From assembly GCA_022316685.1 (NCBI GenBank), contig JAKJHU010000849.1, positions 49,695-113,694 of the forward strand: 64,000 nt of DNA, in the 5' to 3' direction. The translations under genes were made by a program, and so were the position numbers. The DNA is from Progne subis subis (taxonomy: Eukaryota > Chordata > Aves > Passeriformes > Hirundinidae). Every line of letters starts with the position of its first letter. Position 1 is the first letter of the stretch. Of the stretch, positions 40,923-50,512 are shown piece after piece. A model generated the notes under the pieces. That model was not told where the DNA came from. It saw only the letters and a list, made by a program, of their open reading frames with translations, and searched no databases.

Positions 40923-41250
40923 GACTACTTGAATTACTATACACCATGACACAGAGACCATCAAAGGAGTTTTAAAAAGGCTTGAGGAACATTTGTCTCA
41001 TCATTGGTGGGATGTGCTTTTTGGGTGGTCACCAACAGCAACCGGAATATTGAATACCTTAATCCACCCTATAGTTGTGTTGCTTATTTTGGTCAGCATA
41101 AGTTTAGTGTTATCTGTTGTAATACTTGTTTGGAATTGGAGGATGCTACGACGAGTGGCAGCTTTAACATCACTGTCAAAGGTGTATGGCTTAGTCTTGA
41201 GAGACACTAGCTGTACAGCTTGGATAGATGAGGAAGATTCTGTATACTGA
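40923..41250 (+). pseudogene. env: env of ERV B, C-terminal membrane part
   Basis: Continuation of the B env frame after provirus A, with one in-frame TGA near 40929-40937. It then encodes HHWWDVLFGWSPTATGI, a hydrophobic membrane helix (about 41050-41130) and a cytoplasmic tail ending at 41250. The membrane-proximal block recalls the Env end of the ERV3/ERV-R group, which also uses tRNA-Arg; this parallel is from memory and should be checked. Confidence 0.65.
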
Positions 41251-41288
41251 GTAAAAGAATTTACTCATTTTAATGAAGAAGTGGGGAA

Positions 41289-41967
41289 TGAGACGTTAAT
41301 TTTGAGGAACTAAGGATTTTTAGGAAAGTTAAGATAATAAGTTGCTGAATTAGCTGAAGTAGATAGGTAATCTTTGTTAGCAGTTAACAGAAGCCAGATC
41401 TTAGATAAGCTACCCCGGATCTTGTAACTCATTGCTTGTCAGCTTTATGTTTATGTAGTTGTGCTTGTAATGAAAAACAAAATGTGGTAAATAGGACATA
41501 AGATAGCTGCAGATTTCCTGCTTAAAGGACCCATTGAACACAGGAAACTGTAAGTTCTACCAAGGATCCATTTGTCATGAATGCATTGAAACGGTAGAAA
41601 GGTCAGGACGAGGAAGACTCCTCTTACTTCCTCATTTTGGGTGACCCCTCCTCAGAAGAGACCCCCGACTCATTTTAAGAAACAAAGTACGCATGCTTAA
41701 TAGCCTTTTTGCCAATTAGCATACAAAGCGAGGAATGGGAGGTGACAGGGGTATGAATATGCATTTGTATTTTGGATATTCAACACTTTTGTAAATAAAA
41801 GGCTTTGTAATTACCTGTGAATTTTGCAGTGCGAATTAGGGAAATATCCCACGTGCTGCCCAGCCGTAATAAACATCCACTTTCTAACTTAAAACTGTTA
41901 GAGAGTTTTTGTCCGTCACAGTTGGGTGTCGATACTAGATCAATACCCATATTTCTTTAATAAGTCA
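41289..41967 (+). repeat. 3' LTR of ERV B
   Basis: 679 bp, TGAGACG ... AATAAGTCA, following the polypurine tract AAGAAGTGGGGAA. It matches both pieces of the 5' LTR and shows the site where the CR1 is absent. Confidence 0.9.
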
Positions 41968-41982
41968 GTAAATATAGTCTTG

Positions 41983-42414
41983 TAGTTAAAATGTAGTTTT
42001 TATATACCAACCACAGGAAAACGTAAATCTTTCAGAGAAAAAGAATTTACTACTTCCTTATCAGAAGAGACCAACTTCTGCCTTGCTCAGCCCTGAAGAC
42101 GCCACAGAGATTAAAGGAAAAAGTGATACTAACCAGAGAGAATCCTTTGTTTGAATGGAATTTATGCATCATGTTTGAAATGTATGAATATTCAACAGGC
42201 TATTGCTTTTAAGAGATAATCCTTTGTTAACGGGGGTCCTTCTTCGGAGCTTTTTGCTCAGGAAGGCACCCAGACATCTGTAACTTTGTTTTTATTGTCT
42301 CGTATTGTCCTAACCCTAATTGTTCAATTTTTTTACTCTAATTCTATTTTTATAACCATCTTATATACTATTAAACTTTTAAAATTTAAAAACAAGTGAT
42401 TGGCGTTTATCACA
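41983..42414 (+). repeat. 5' LTR of ERV G
   Basis: The right end TTTATCACA is fixed by the primer binding site four bases later. ATTAAA near 42369 may be the polyadenylation signal. The left end is not certain; TGTAGTTAAAATG at 41983 is one option, only 16 bases after the end of ERV B. Confidence 0.6.
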
Positions 42415-42418
42415 ATTA

Positions 42419-42436
42419 TGGTAGCAGAGGATGGTT
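42419..42436 (+). promoter_or_regulatory. primer binding site of ERV G, initiator tRNA-Met type
   Basis: TGGTAGCAGAGGATGGTT is, as I know the vertebrate initiator tRNA-Met, an exact 18-base complement of its 3' end with CCA. It lies four bases after the LTR end. Such a primer is rare among vertebrate retroviruses. Confidence 0.8.
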
Positions 42437-42937
42437 AAAACACCTCACTGCCGGTGCCTCAGTGGAATCAGGGTGAGGATGGCGTGCCCTGCCCAGTTGG
42501 CAGCCTCGCTCTGTGTTCCCCTGCTGTGACCGGCAGATGCAGGTTACAATCAATGGACAAAAGGAGGCAATAAAACAAAGAAAAGGGAAAAGATTCCCTA
42601 AAACTGCGGTAGTTAGCCCCTAAGACCAAAGTGTACACGAAGACCAAGACCCAAGGACAAAGGACAGGGAAGTACTGGTTTGGAGGGGCGGTTAAGAGGA
42701 GGGATGAATGTGTGTGAATGAGAGGCAGCTGGTTATCCCAGACCTGCTAAGCGAGTGCGGAGTCTCCTATGCTGCGTTTCTGTTCTTTCGTGAGAAAGAC
42801 GGCCAGTAAAGAGACAAAGCGAGTGATAAGAAGAGTGAGAGAATCCCCCCCCAGGGAAACTCGGACTGAGTCTTAGGGAGGGGGTGGGACCCCTGGGAGA
42901 GAGAAAGCAGAGGGTTTTCCTACTATAATCCATTGGG

Positions 42938-42981
<44 letters not shown>

Positions 42982-42991
42982 AAAGGGCCCC

Positions 42992-43380
42992 TGTTACCTT
43001 GGTTTTTCTGAGTTTTTTAAAGCTTTTTGAATTTTCATAAAATGGAGTCAGATCTTTTAGTTACTGTACAATATTAAAAGCAGTTCTACCTTTTTCCCAC
43101 ATATGTAACATAAACAAATCCTTTGGTTTTCATTCTCTGCCCTTTGTTTGCATATTTCTAACCTGAAAAAAATTGTAACTGAAAACTGGTCTGGCCACTG
43201 AGGCTGAATGGTGGAAACCCCAAAAAGTCAATCTTTGGCCAGACCCACAAATGTATAAAAAGTAAGAAATAAACAAAGAGGCTCTCTCTCCACCCTGTCT
43301 CAGCCTTGAGCTGGAACGGAGGAACCTCTGCCCTGGAAAACCTCTCTCTCCGTGTGGTTGCTTTGCATGTCTCGGTAACA
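42992..43380 (+). mobile_element. solo LTR of the E family in ERV G leader
   Basis: 389 bp from TGTTACCTTGG to CTCGGTAACA, flanked by the 6 bp target duplication GGCCCC (42986-42991, 43381-43386). Homologous to LTRs of provirus E and to 26187-26574. It has ATGTATAAAAAGTAAGAAATAAAC near 43250. Confidence 0.9.
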
Positions 43381-43386
43381 GGCCCC

Positions 43387-43640
43387 TAAAAATTTTGCTG
43401 GCTTGAGTGATGAGAGTGCCCAAGAGCATCCAGGATTGAAACCTGCTGGGTTGAGGGATTAATATCCCAAGAGCACCCAGGGTTCTGCTGGATTGAGGTT
43501 ATGCCCAAGAGCATCTGGGATTGGACAACACAGCTGGATTGAGGGATAAAAATGCCCAAGAGCATCTAGAGTTGGACAACACAGCTGGATTGAGGGGATA
43601 TCCAAGAGCACCGGGACTGGCCAGTAACACCTAAAATTGT
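43387..43640 (+). repeat. tandem repeat 1 in ERV G leader
   Basis: About five imperfect copies of a 45-60 bp unit containing TGGATTGAGGG and CCCAAGAGCA(T/C)C, up to the word CACCGGGACTGG. Non-coding. Confidence 0.75.
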
Positions 43641-43684
43641 AATGGGTGATTTGAAAGTAAAAGGTACCTTATTGTTGTTTTGTT

Positions 43685-43915
43685 GTGTGAGAGTGAGTCA
43701 CACACAAAATCTGCCTCAGCTTCCCGGGCAGGTGGGACTGTGGCAAAACGTGTGTGTGTGACCTGCAAAAAAACCAAATCAGCCCTTGCCCCTCTGGGCG
43801 TGTGGAGGCGGGGCCGTAGTAAAAGTGTAAGTGACACACAAATCTGCCCTTTTCCCTCCGGGCGTGTGGAGGGGGGGGGGTCATGGTAAAAGTGTAAGTG
43901 ACACGCAAATTAGCC
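43685..43915 (+). repeat. tandem repeat 2 in ERV G leader
   Basis: Three to four imperfect copies of a unit of roughly 60-70 bp with AAAGTGTAAGTGACAC(A/G)CAAAT and CTCCGGGCGTGTGGAGG. Copies start near 43685, 43755, 43818 and 43883. Non-coding. Confidence 0.7.
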
Positions 43916-44303
43916 TCTTAGGTGGACAGGCACCAGAGGCGATCAGATTCTGGGCCCTCCTCAGAGGCCCAGCTATCCAGGAACCCAGAGACCAAACCCA
44001 AGGCAAGGGGGGCCACACGGAGCCGTGATTCTCTGACGACAGGGATCGGCTTCATGCCCTAAGGGTGTGAAAGAGTGTGTAAAAGTGAAGGAGAAATGAA
44101 GTACGAGTAGATGGATGAAAGCACATGTAATGCTGATTGTTAATTTTAAAATTCACTATATCTCCTTGGAGGGAGGTGTATTATATTGAATAGTTTTGTG
44201 AGAAACGGGATTTTTTGTGTGTGTACATAGATAGAAGTGGTTTTTAGGTTGTAAGAGAAAGTGAAAAACAGAGATGGGGGACGAATAGATAAAATCTTGA
44301 AAA

Positions 44304-46427
44304 ATGGGACAGAAAAACAGTAAGTTGGATACAGGGAAGAAAAAAGGGTGTAAAAAATTACCAACAGAAATACCTCAAGATAGCCCTCTTGGCATTATGT
44401 TAGCTAACTGGGATAAAAACCCTTGTACAAAAAAAAAAAGGAAAAGATAAAGATGATACAATTTTGCATGATAGAATGGGCAGAGAAGGAAATAAGATCT
44501 GACCACGTTTATTGGCCCAGATACGGCTCTTTTGAGAACTGGATTTGTCAGGCTCTAAATATATTTGTAAATTCAAAGGAACCGTTTAATCCCGAAGCAA
44601 GAGAATATGCCACATGTTGGACAGGAGATTTTCGGAGAAGAAAAATCTTTCACATATCAGAAACGCCCGAGATGAAACAAGAAAAGAAAAAGGGGAAAGA
44701 AAAGGGAAGGGAACAAGAAGAAAAGAAGGAAAAAGAGTGGGATCCTTTGCAGGCTTTGCCCCCTCTGTTCCCGCTTGCCCTCCTGCTGTTCACAGCCGAG
44801 CCCCCTGTACCGGGTCCCGCTTCAGCCCCGCCTGCCCCGGTTCCCGTCCCGAGCGCGGGCTCACAGCCCGCAGCAGCTGCGCCGGTCCCCGCATACCTCC
44901 CATCCCTGGCCCCGCCGGTGAATTTGTCTGCCCCGGCCGCCTGGTCCGCGGCCGCCCTAAGGGCTGTGCCGGGGGTCCCTCCTGACGCATGGTCTAAGAC
45001 CACCGCCCCGACCGTGCCGGGGGTCCCATCGGTCCCAGCCGTCCTATCTCCAATCGCTTCCCCCACTGCCCGATCCCCGGCTGCCCTGCCCGAGCCGGCT
45101 GCGCTGGCCGCTGCCGCCGCTGCTGCTTTGTCTCTGCCAGGAGCCGCTGACTCAGCCGCCATTAGCCCCATGGAGGCTGTCCATGCTCCCCTCTGGTATC
45201 CCCCAGAACTGCCCCCTCCTCTGTCAGTCCCGGCAGCAATTCCCGCCTACGCTCCGCCCTTGGAGGATCAAGCCTCGGCGCTATGCCCTCCCCTCCCCCG
45301 CCTTCCAGCCCCGAGCTCCGTTCCCTCGGTAACCACAGCAACTGCTCAGAGAACGACTTCTCCCTAGAAATGCCTTATCGAAACACTAGAAGTTCACTTA
45401 AAAGACAGCCCTCTCTGGATTCTTTCTCAAAACACGGGAAAAAGACTGCAGAGGATAAAAACCAAAAATGGGATAAAGAAATTAGTCTATTTCCACTAAG
45501 AGAAGTCCCAATGGGAGGGGGTGGAACAGGGTTTGTAAATGCCCCTTTGACTTCTTCTGAAGTCAGAAATTTTAAAAAATAAATCAAAGGAATATTGGAG
45601 GATCCCATAGGCACAGCTGAACAATTAGAGCAATTTTTAGGTCCAAATATTTATACTTGGGAAGAGATGCAGTCCATAATGAAAATAATATTTTCTCAGG
45701 AAGAAAGGCAATTAATCAGAGCAGCTGGAATAAGAGTTTGGGAAAAAGAGAACCCACAAGGGCCCCCCGGAGAAGACAAAATGCCAACTGCGCCTCCTGA
45801 GTGGGGTCAAAATAATGAGGAAGGGAGGAAACACATGAATGAATATCGTAATTTAATAATCAAAGGAATAAAAGAGGCGGCACCCCGAGGGCAAAATGCT
45901 AAAAAAGCTTTTGAGGCACAGCAAGAAAAAGAAGCATCTCCAACTGAATGATTGGACAGATTTAGGAGAAATATGAAACAATATTCCAGAAGAGACCCTG
46001 AAACTGATGTGGGAAAAGCTTTGTTAAGGACTAACTTTGTTACTAATGCCTGGCCAGATATTAGAAAAAAAAATTAGAAAAAATTGAGGATTGGCATAAT
46101 AAATCATTAGATGACTTGTTAAAGGAGGCTCAGAAAGTTTATGTCCGAAGAGATGAAGAGAAAGCTAAACTGAAAGCAAAACTTATGGCAGTCACCATGC
46201 GAGAAAACAATTTCCAAAAAAATCAAAAACATACAGGCACTACTTCCAGAGATAAAATTAATAGAGACAGGGGAAAGGAAAAAAATAGAATCCCAATACA
46301 AACCAAGTCTCAGCAGCATTCCAGGAATGTCTGCTTTTACTGTGGGGGTGAGGGACATTATAGGAGAAATTGTCCTAAGCAGGTAATAGATCTGAAAATC
46401 TTCAAAGAGATGAGCACAGAGGAGGAA
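44304..46427 (+). pseudogene. gag: gag of ERV G, gammaretrovirus-like, frameshifted
   Basis: Starts at ATG 44304 as MGQKNS, the myristoylated gammaretroviral style. A frame change occurs at an A-run (44429-44440), after which matrix continues (WPRYGSFENWICQALN, 44510-44560). A Pro/Ala-rich p12-like linker fills about 44750-45360. Capsid is spread over 45370-45950 with frame changes and stops, including HMNEYRNLIIKGIKEA near 45833. The nucleocapsid frame (46116-46430) has one intact zinc knuckle, CFYCGGEGHYRRNC (46332-46373). The frame ends at TAA 46428 followed by GGAGGTCA. Gag would form the core; this copy has several breaks. Confidence 0.87.
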
Positions 46428-46811
46428 TAAGGAGGTCAAAGGCTCTATTTTTAAGGGGACAAATACCATCTAGAGCCTGTGATAACTCTAAAAGTGGGTC
46501 CCCAAGAAGAAGAATTGGAATTTGTGGTAGATACAGGGGCATAAAGAACATGCCTGCTAAATGTACCAAAAGGTTATAGTGTGAGTAAAGATACTGCAGA
46601 AGTAACAGGGGCAAAAGGAGAAACTTTTACAGTTCCAGTCATTAAGGATGTAGTAATTGAAGGGGAAACTAAAATTTGGGTGGGAGATGTTTTATTAGTC
46701 CCAAAGGCAGGTAGCAACTTACTAGGAAGAGACTTACTAGTGAAATTAGGAATAAGGGTTATACCAGAAGATGGGAAAATGACAGCTAAAGTTTTAAAAT
46801 TAGGCCAAGAG
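46428..46811 (+). pseudogene. pro: protease start of ERV G
   Basis: In the same frame as nucleocapsid, after the TAA, the protease has FVVDTGA at 46521-46541 and is then interrupted by another TAA (46542-46544). It continues open (46581-46811) to SNLLGRDLLVKLG near 46708-46750. Active site and flap-side motifs are recognisable. The rest of pol is missing because of truncation at the F LTR. Confidence 0.85.
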
Positions 46812-47163
46812 TGAAACTATACTTCCCTCTAGCCACCCCCCCGGCTCTCGCTAGCTCAGTTATTCAGGGGTTTTAGGGAAATATATTTCAGAGAGACAGA
46901 ATAGAGATTTCAAAAGAGTGGCTCTCACCCCCAGCTTCCGTCCAAGCTTTATTCTCGATGTGATGTTCCAGGAGGCCGAGGAGAGAGAGAGAGAACCAGG
47001 AAGAAACAGGGGTATATCTAGTTTTGGGCCAAGGAAAGATATTGGCCCTGAGCCAATAGGGTCAGGAATAGGTATGATAGGGAAGAAGGGTTAAACTACA
47101 TAGCACAGGTTTCAGGGGGACTCTGAGGGGGAAAACCATTCCTCAGAGGAACACATCTCCCCC
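46812..47163 (-). repeat. 3' LTR of ERV F
   Basis: Begins on the minus strand TGTTCCTCTGAGG after a polypurine tract AAAAAAGGGGGAGATG (47164-47179). AATAAA is near 46948. The words GAATAACTGAGCTAGC near its end are shared with the A LTR. The far end (46812) is approximate. Confidence 0.75.
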
Positions 47164-47270
47164 TTTTTTGTTTAAGAACATTAGAAGAAGAACATTAGGT
47201 TACACGGAATGCGGGTTTTCCCACCAATTACAATTGGTGGGGGCGTCAACCTGCTTTAGGTTTGCCAACT

Positions 47271-48194
47271 CTATGTGGTTGATTTCTGAGGTAGAACGTA
47301 TGAGACTTTGACAGCCTTGAAAATCAAACAGCGTAGGATCCCGAATGCTATTGTTACAAGGAAAAGAATAACAAGAAATAACAAAATTGTTTTAACTATA
47401 GAAGTCCACCACCCTGTAAGTCCCCAGCCTTTGAACAGTTCTTTGATCCAATCCTCAGATTCTTGCTTCACTTGTCCAATCAAGTTGTTCATGCTTCGAA
47501 GGGCAGCATGGATGTTTGGAGCCTTCGAGGTCAGGTTTAGGCAACACAGTCCTTCAAATTCCTGGCATTCATGTCCATGAAGTAACAAGAGATAATCTAT
47601 AGCAGCACGGTTCTGAAGAGTGGCCTGTCTGGTAATTTCCTCATCTTCTAGGAGAGAGCTGATGGTGGTGGACGTTAAATTTGCCTGTTTGACTACCCAG
47701 CACTCTAGATGGCCCAATTCACCTAGAGCTTTGGCTGCTGCGACCCATGGAAGGAACAGGGACACAGCGATTCTTTTTGACTTGGCCCAATGAAAAATTT
47801 CTGAATTACAATTTGGATCCAATTGGTCAGCACTTCTCTTTTGAATTTTGTTTGCTGATTTGTTTTTGTGAGTCCATTCACCAATTAAAGTTTGGTTGGG
47901 TGTCAATACGGACAACCACCCTATGGTACATGGCCCTCCTAAAAGCCGAGACGGAATTCCTGCCCCTGATGGAATTCCTACCAGACAGGTGGACATAGGA
48001 TTCTCTGTTGATGCAGTGGACAAACATATGTTTTCCTGCGGAAGTGTCTGTGCCAGGGTCACCCAGACATTTTGACGTGGCTGAGGGATGATCCATGCAG
48101 CTGCCAGACTGTTCAACAACAACAAGATGACAACTTGCATGGGGTTCATCACAGGGTTGAGTGCGAGGTAGGCTTTCTCTAAAAGGAAAAACAA
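47271..48194 (-). CDS. env: Env of ERV F with large in-frame deletion in SU
   Basis: A 307-codon open frame. The N-terminal signal and first about 75 residues match provirus A Env (NVWVTLAQTL, STCLVGIPSG); the next block jumps to the SU end (LLGGPCTIG), so some 145 residues of SU are missing without loss of frame. The rest is intact: QKRSA at the SU/TM border, LQNRAAIDYLLLLHGH, CX6CC (CQEFEGLCC), membrane helix and short tail. The deletion point carries a repeated GGAATTCC word, consistent with slippage between short repeats. The product would be membrane-anchored without most of its receptor-binding part. Confidence 0.9.
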   Translation of the reverse strand: MFFLLEKAYLALNPVMNPMQVVILLLLNSLAAAWIIPQPRQNVWVTLAQTLPQENICLSTASTENPMSTCLVGIPSGAGIPSRLLGGPCTIGWLSVLTPNQTLIGEWTHKNKSANKIQKRSADQLDPNCNSEIFHWAKSKRIAVSLFLPWVAAAKALGELGHLECWVVKQANLTSTTISSLLEDEEITRQATLQNRAAIDYLLLLHGHECQEFEGLCCLNLTSKAPNIHAALRSMNNLIGQVKQESEDWIKELFKGWGLTGWWTSIVKTILLFLVILFLVTIAFGILRCLIFKAVKVSYVLPQKSTT

Positions 48195-48246
48195 ACATTT
48201 TTAAAACATGTTAAAAGTTTCTGTTTCTGCCGGAAGGAGTCAACAT

Positions 48247-49831
48247 CTAGGAAGATTCTTTTTCTTCCATCCGGCGGCGTCTTCTTTTGGATGCAACGGC
48301 TACTTGCCTCTTATCCTCTTCTGCTGGAGCTGGATTTTTAGGGACAAAAGGTTTCACCCACTTCTGGGGAATCCACCGAGGGCCTGAGGGAGTGGCCACG
48401 CACGCATAGCCCCGACCCCAGGTCACGAGCTCATAGGGACCTTTGGTTTCCCAAGTTTCTGGATCCCTAATCATGACCGGTGGACGCTGAGACAATTTGA
48501 ACTGATTGCCACTGTTAAAATGGCGTACCACTGGTGGACTCATGTTTTCAAATGAACAGTTCAGAAAATTGATGGTAAACATGGCTTTGCAGAGTTTCTC
48601 ATGTGGAGACATCCACACAGTTGTACTACTCTGTCTAGCCAGGACCTGTTTGAGCGTCTGATGTGCTCGCTCAACCACAGCTTGACCTGTGGGGGAGTGG
48701 GGGATGCCAGTTTTATGTTCCACTCCCCACTGCTGGAGAAACTCCAGGAACCCCTTGGACGTGAACGCTGGGCCGTTATCAGTTTTGATTTCTTTTGGAA
48801 TCCTCAACACTGAAAAAGCTTGCACTAGGTGTTTCTTGGCATGTTCAGTCTTTTCCCCTGCATGGGCAGAGGCATACACTGCGCCTGAATGGATGTCAAT
48901 GCTTACATGAACATATTTGAGGTGTCCAAAACTAGGAATGTGCGTGATGTCTGTCTGCCATACCTCACAACTGCCAAGGCCCCGGGGGTTAACTCCCACA
49001 CCCATCGATGGCATCGCTTGGACCTGGCAGTTGGGACAGGTGGCCACAATGGCTCGAGCCTGGCTCCGTGTTAGCTGGAACTGATGGATCAGGTCTGGCA
49101 CATTCTGATGGTATTGTTGGTGACTCAGCTTTGCCTGTTGGAAGATATCAGGGAGACGTGCATTTTCAACAGGTGCAGCAAGGGAATCCGCCTGACGATT
49201 CCCCTCTGCAATTTCACCTGGCAAATCAGTGTGTGATCTTACATGCATCACATAGAACGGATGTTCTCGATGAGAAATTAAATAAATTAGCCTTGAAAGC
49301 AATCTGAAGAGATGTTCATTGTCAATTTCTTTGAGCACAGCCTGCTCCGCTCTGGACACTACCCCCGCCACGTAAGCAGAGTCTGTTACCAAATTAATTG
49401 GTTCTGAGAACTTCTCAAAGGCTCTTACCACTGCAGCTAGTTCAGCCACTTGGGGGGATCCCTCCACAAACTCCACATCAGCTTCCCAACGCTGAGTCTG
49501 AGGATTTCTCCAAGTCATCACCGACTTGTGGGAAGCCCCGGATGCGTCCGTGAACACTGTGAGAGCCTTGAGTGGTCTCCGACTCCTCTTCTCACAAGGA
49601 ATGAGGTGGAATTCCTCATTGAGCAACTTGTGAGACGGGGCATGGACTGATATTTGTCCCCTGTAGCTGTCCAGTGATAACTGGAGACTGGCATTGCTCT
49701 GGAGCAAATGCTCAAACATCTCTTTGGTCAATCTCTTGGGAGAGTTCCTTCCCTCCTTAGAAAGTTTGACCGGAAGGTGAATACATGTAAAGTCACAACC
49801 AGCCAGTTCACACAATCTCACCCTTGCCTTC
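48247..49831 (-). CDS. pol: RNase H and integrase of ERV F
   Basis: A 524-codon open frame from 49821 (coding continues to the junction at 49831). It holds the RT connection end, RNase H with FTDASG, VAELA, TDSAY and RQADS (all four acidic positions), and a full integrase: zinc domain HQQYHQN ... CPNC, catalytic D (QTDIT), D (KTDNGP), E (VVERAHQ), and the C-terminal domain (VTWGRGYACV, WIPQKWVKPFVP) with a lysine/arginine-rich tail. No stop is seen. Truncation removes the polymerase part, so it is a partial gene despite the intact integrase. Confidence 0.92.
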
Positions 49832-50506
49832 TGTCTCGGTTTGAAAAAGACAGGTGTCTGCTAAGGAGAGGCAGGCCTTTCCAGGGAAATGAGGAATTTA
49901 AATCCTTCCCTCCGTGTTATTATAATTTGGAAGATTAAACGAAAAAACTTTTCGGTCAGAGCTATGGGGAAAAGGAATAACAGTCCTTTACTAGTAAATA
50001 TAACAGGACAGACAAACAACAACAGCAATTATAATAACAGTAAAACAGAACCAAAGAACCCCGAGGGCAAACGGTGGAAAGCTCCGGCGCTGGTGGCTGG
50101 AAGCTGGAAGTGGTGGATTGTCCTCGGCAGGCAGGGGGGTGTCCTGGCAGACGAAGTGGGCAGTGCCGGAGAACCCGCAGCGGCTGTACCAGGGTTGACC
50201 CAAAATCCAGCAGGGCAGCGAAGAAACTCCGAATTCCTGGGCGCTCCAACAGATGGTAGAATTCCCAGGACCAAACTCCTCTGTTAACCTTGGACTCCAG
50301 GCAGCCAGCAGTCGCTCGAACTGTGCTCCCTGCAAGACTGAGAGCAGTGAGTCCACACTTCAGCTCTCCCGGGAGTCTCCTCCCTCCCCCAAAACTAAGT
50401 GATCAACTTCTTTTGTCAGGTTAAGCACCGCTTAACTACCAGTACTTAAAATCTCCTAGCAACTCATGGGGGGGAAAAATTCTACAGGAGAACTTAACCC
50501 TCAACA
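49832..50506 (-). mobile_element. LTR at the junction of ERV F and ERV D2
   Basis: A 675 bp segment with TGTCTCGGTTTG at the left and CTCAACA at the right. It belongs with the solo LTR at 59614-60269 by its left-end word and length. Read on the minus strand it starts TGTTGAGGG, with AGTAAAGG near 49990 as possible variant polyadenylation signal. The flanks (CCTTC left, CCGAG right) do not match, and different elements lie on the two sides, which points to recombination between two LTRs rather than a simple insertion. Orientation is tentative. Confidence 0.6.
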
Positions 50507-50512
50507 CCGAGC

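Larger units (their letters stand above)
5829..41967 (+). mobile_element. ERV 'B': gamma-type provirus with tRNA-Arg primer site, heavily interrupted
   Basis: Two homologous LTRs (5829-10762 once an inserted LINE is removed, and 41289-41967) bracket, in order, a primer binding site, leader, gag remnant, protease, pol and env on the plus strand. Protein style (YVDD reverse transcriptase, gag and pol in one frame separated by a stop, CA p30-like) is gammaretrovirus-like. The LTR copies differ at roughly 5 percent of sites by eye, so this is the oldest host element of this stretch. It is interrupted by a CR1 (6407-10664), provirus D1 (11564-17471), a solo LTR (19386-19788), provirus C (22171-30661) and provirus A (31786-40916). 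I could not read a clean target duplication at its own ends. Confidence 0.85.
42437..44303 (+). other. ERV G leader (non-coding) with repeats
   Basis: No coding frame is recognised between the primer site and the gag start. It holds an uninterrupted A-run of about 40 bases (42939-42979), a solo LTR and two tandem repeat arrays listed separately. Confidence 0.7.
41983..46811 (+). mobile_element. ERV 'G': truncated gamma-type provirus with tRNA-Met primer site
   Basis: A plus-strand element with 5' LTR, primer binding site, a repeat-rich leader, gag and the start of pro. It is cut at about 46811, where the LTR of the minus-strand element F begins; no RT, env or 3' LTR is present. Gag start MGQ, a single zinc knuckle and a gag-pro stop in a read-through-like context are gammaretroviral. 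It is interrupted by a solo LTR at 42992-43380. Confidence 0.82.
46812..49831 (-). mobile_element. ERV 'F': 3' half of a provirus related to A
   Basis: A minus-strand element with 3' LTR, env and the RNase H-integrase part of pol; gag, pro, most of RT and the 5' LTR are missing. Pol and env proteins are close to those of provirus A but clearly diverged. It stops at 49831, inside the RT-RNase H connection, where an unrelated LTR begins, and on the left abuts ERV G. Confidence 0.88.

Noticed and set aside
5823..41972. Target duplication for ERV B
   Set aside because: Flanks (CCTA before 5829, GTAA after 41967) do not match convincingly, so none is claimed.
42939..42979. Forty-base A-run as poly(A) tail of a retroposed gene or LINE
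   Set aside because: No retroposed gene sequence precedes it and no target duplication flanks it; it lies within the continuous leader of ERV G.
44650..45171. Minus-strand Gly/Ala-rich frame of 173 codons
   Set aside because: Complement of the Pro/Ala-rich gag linker of ERV G; no domain.
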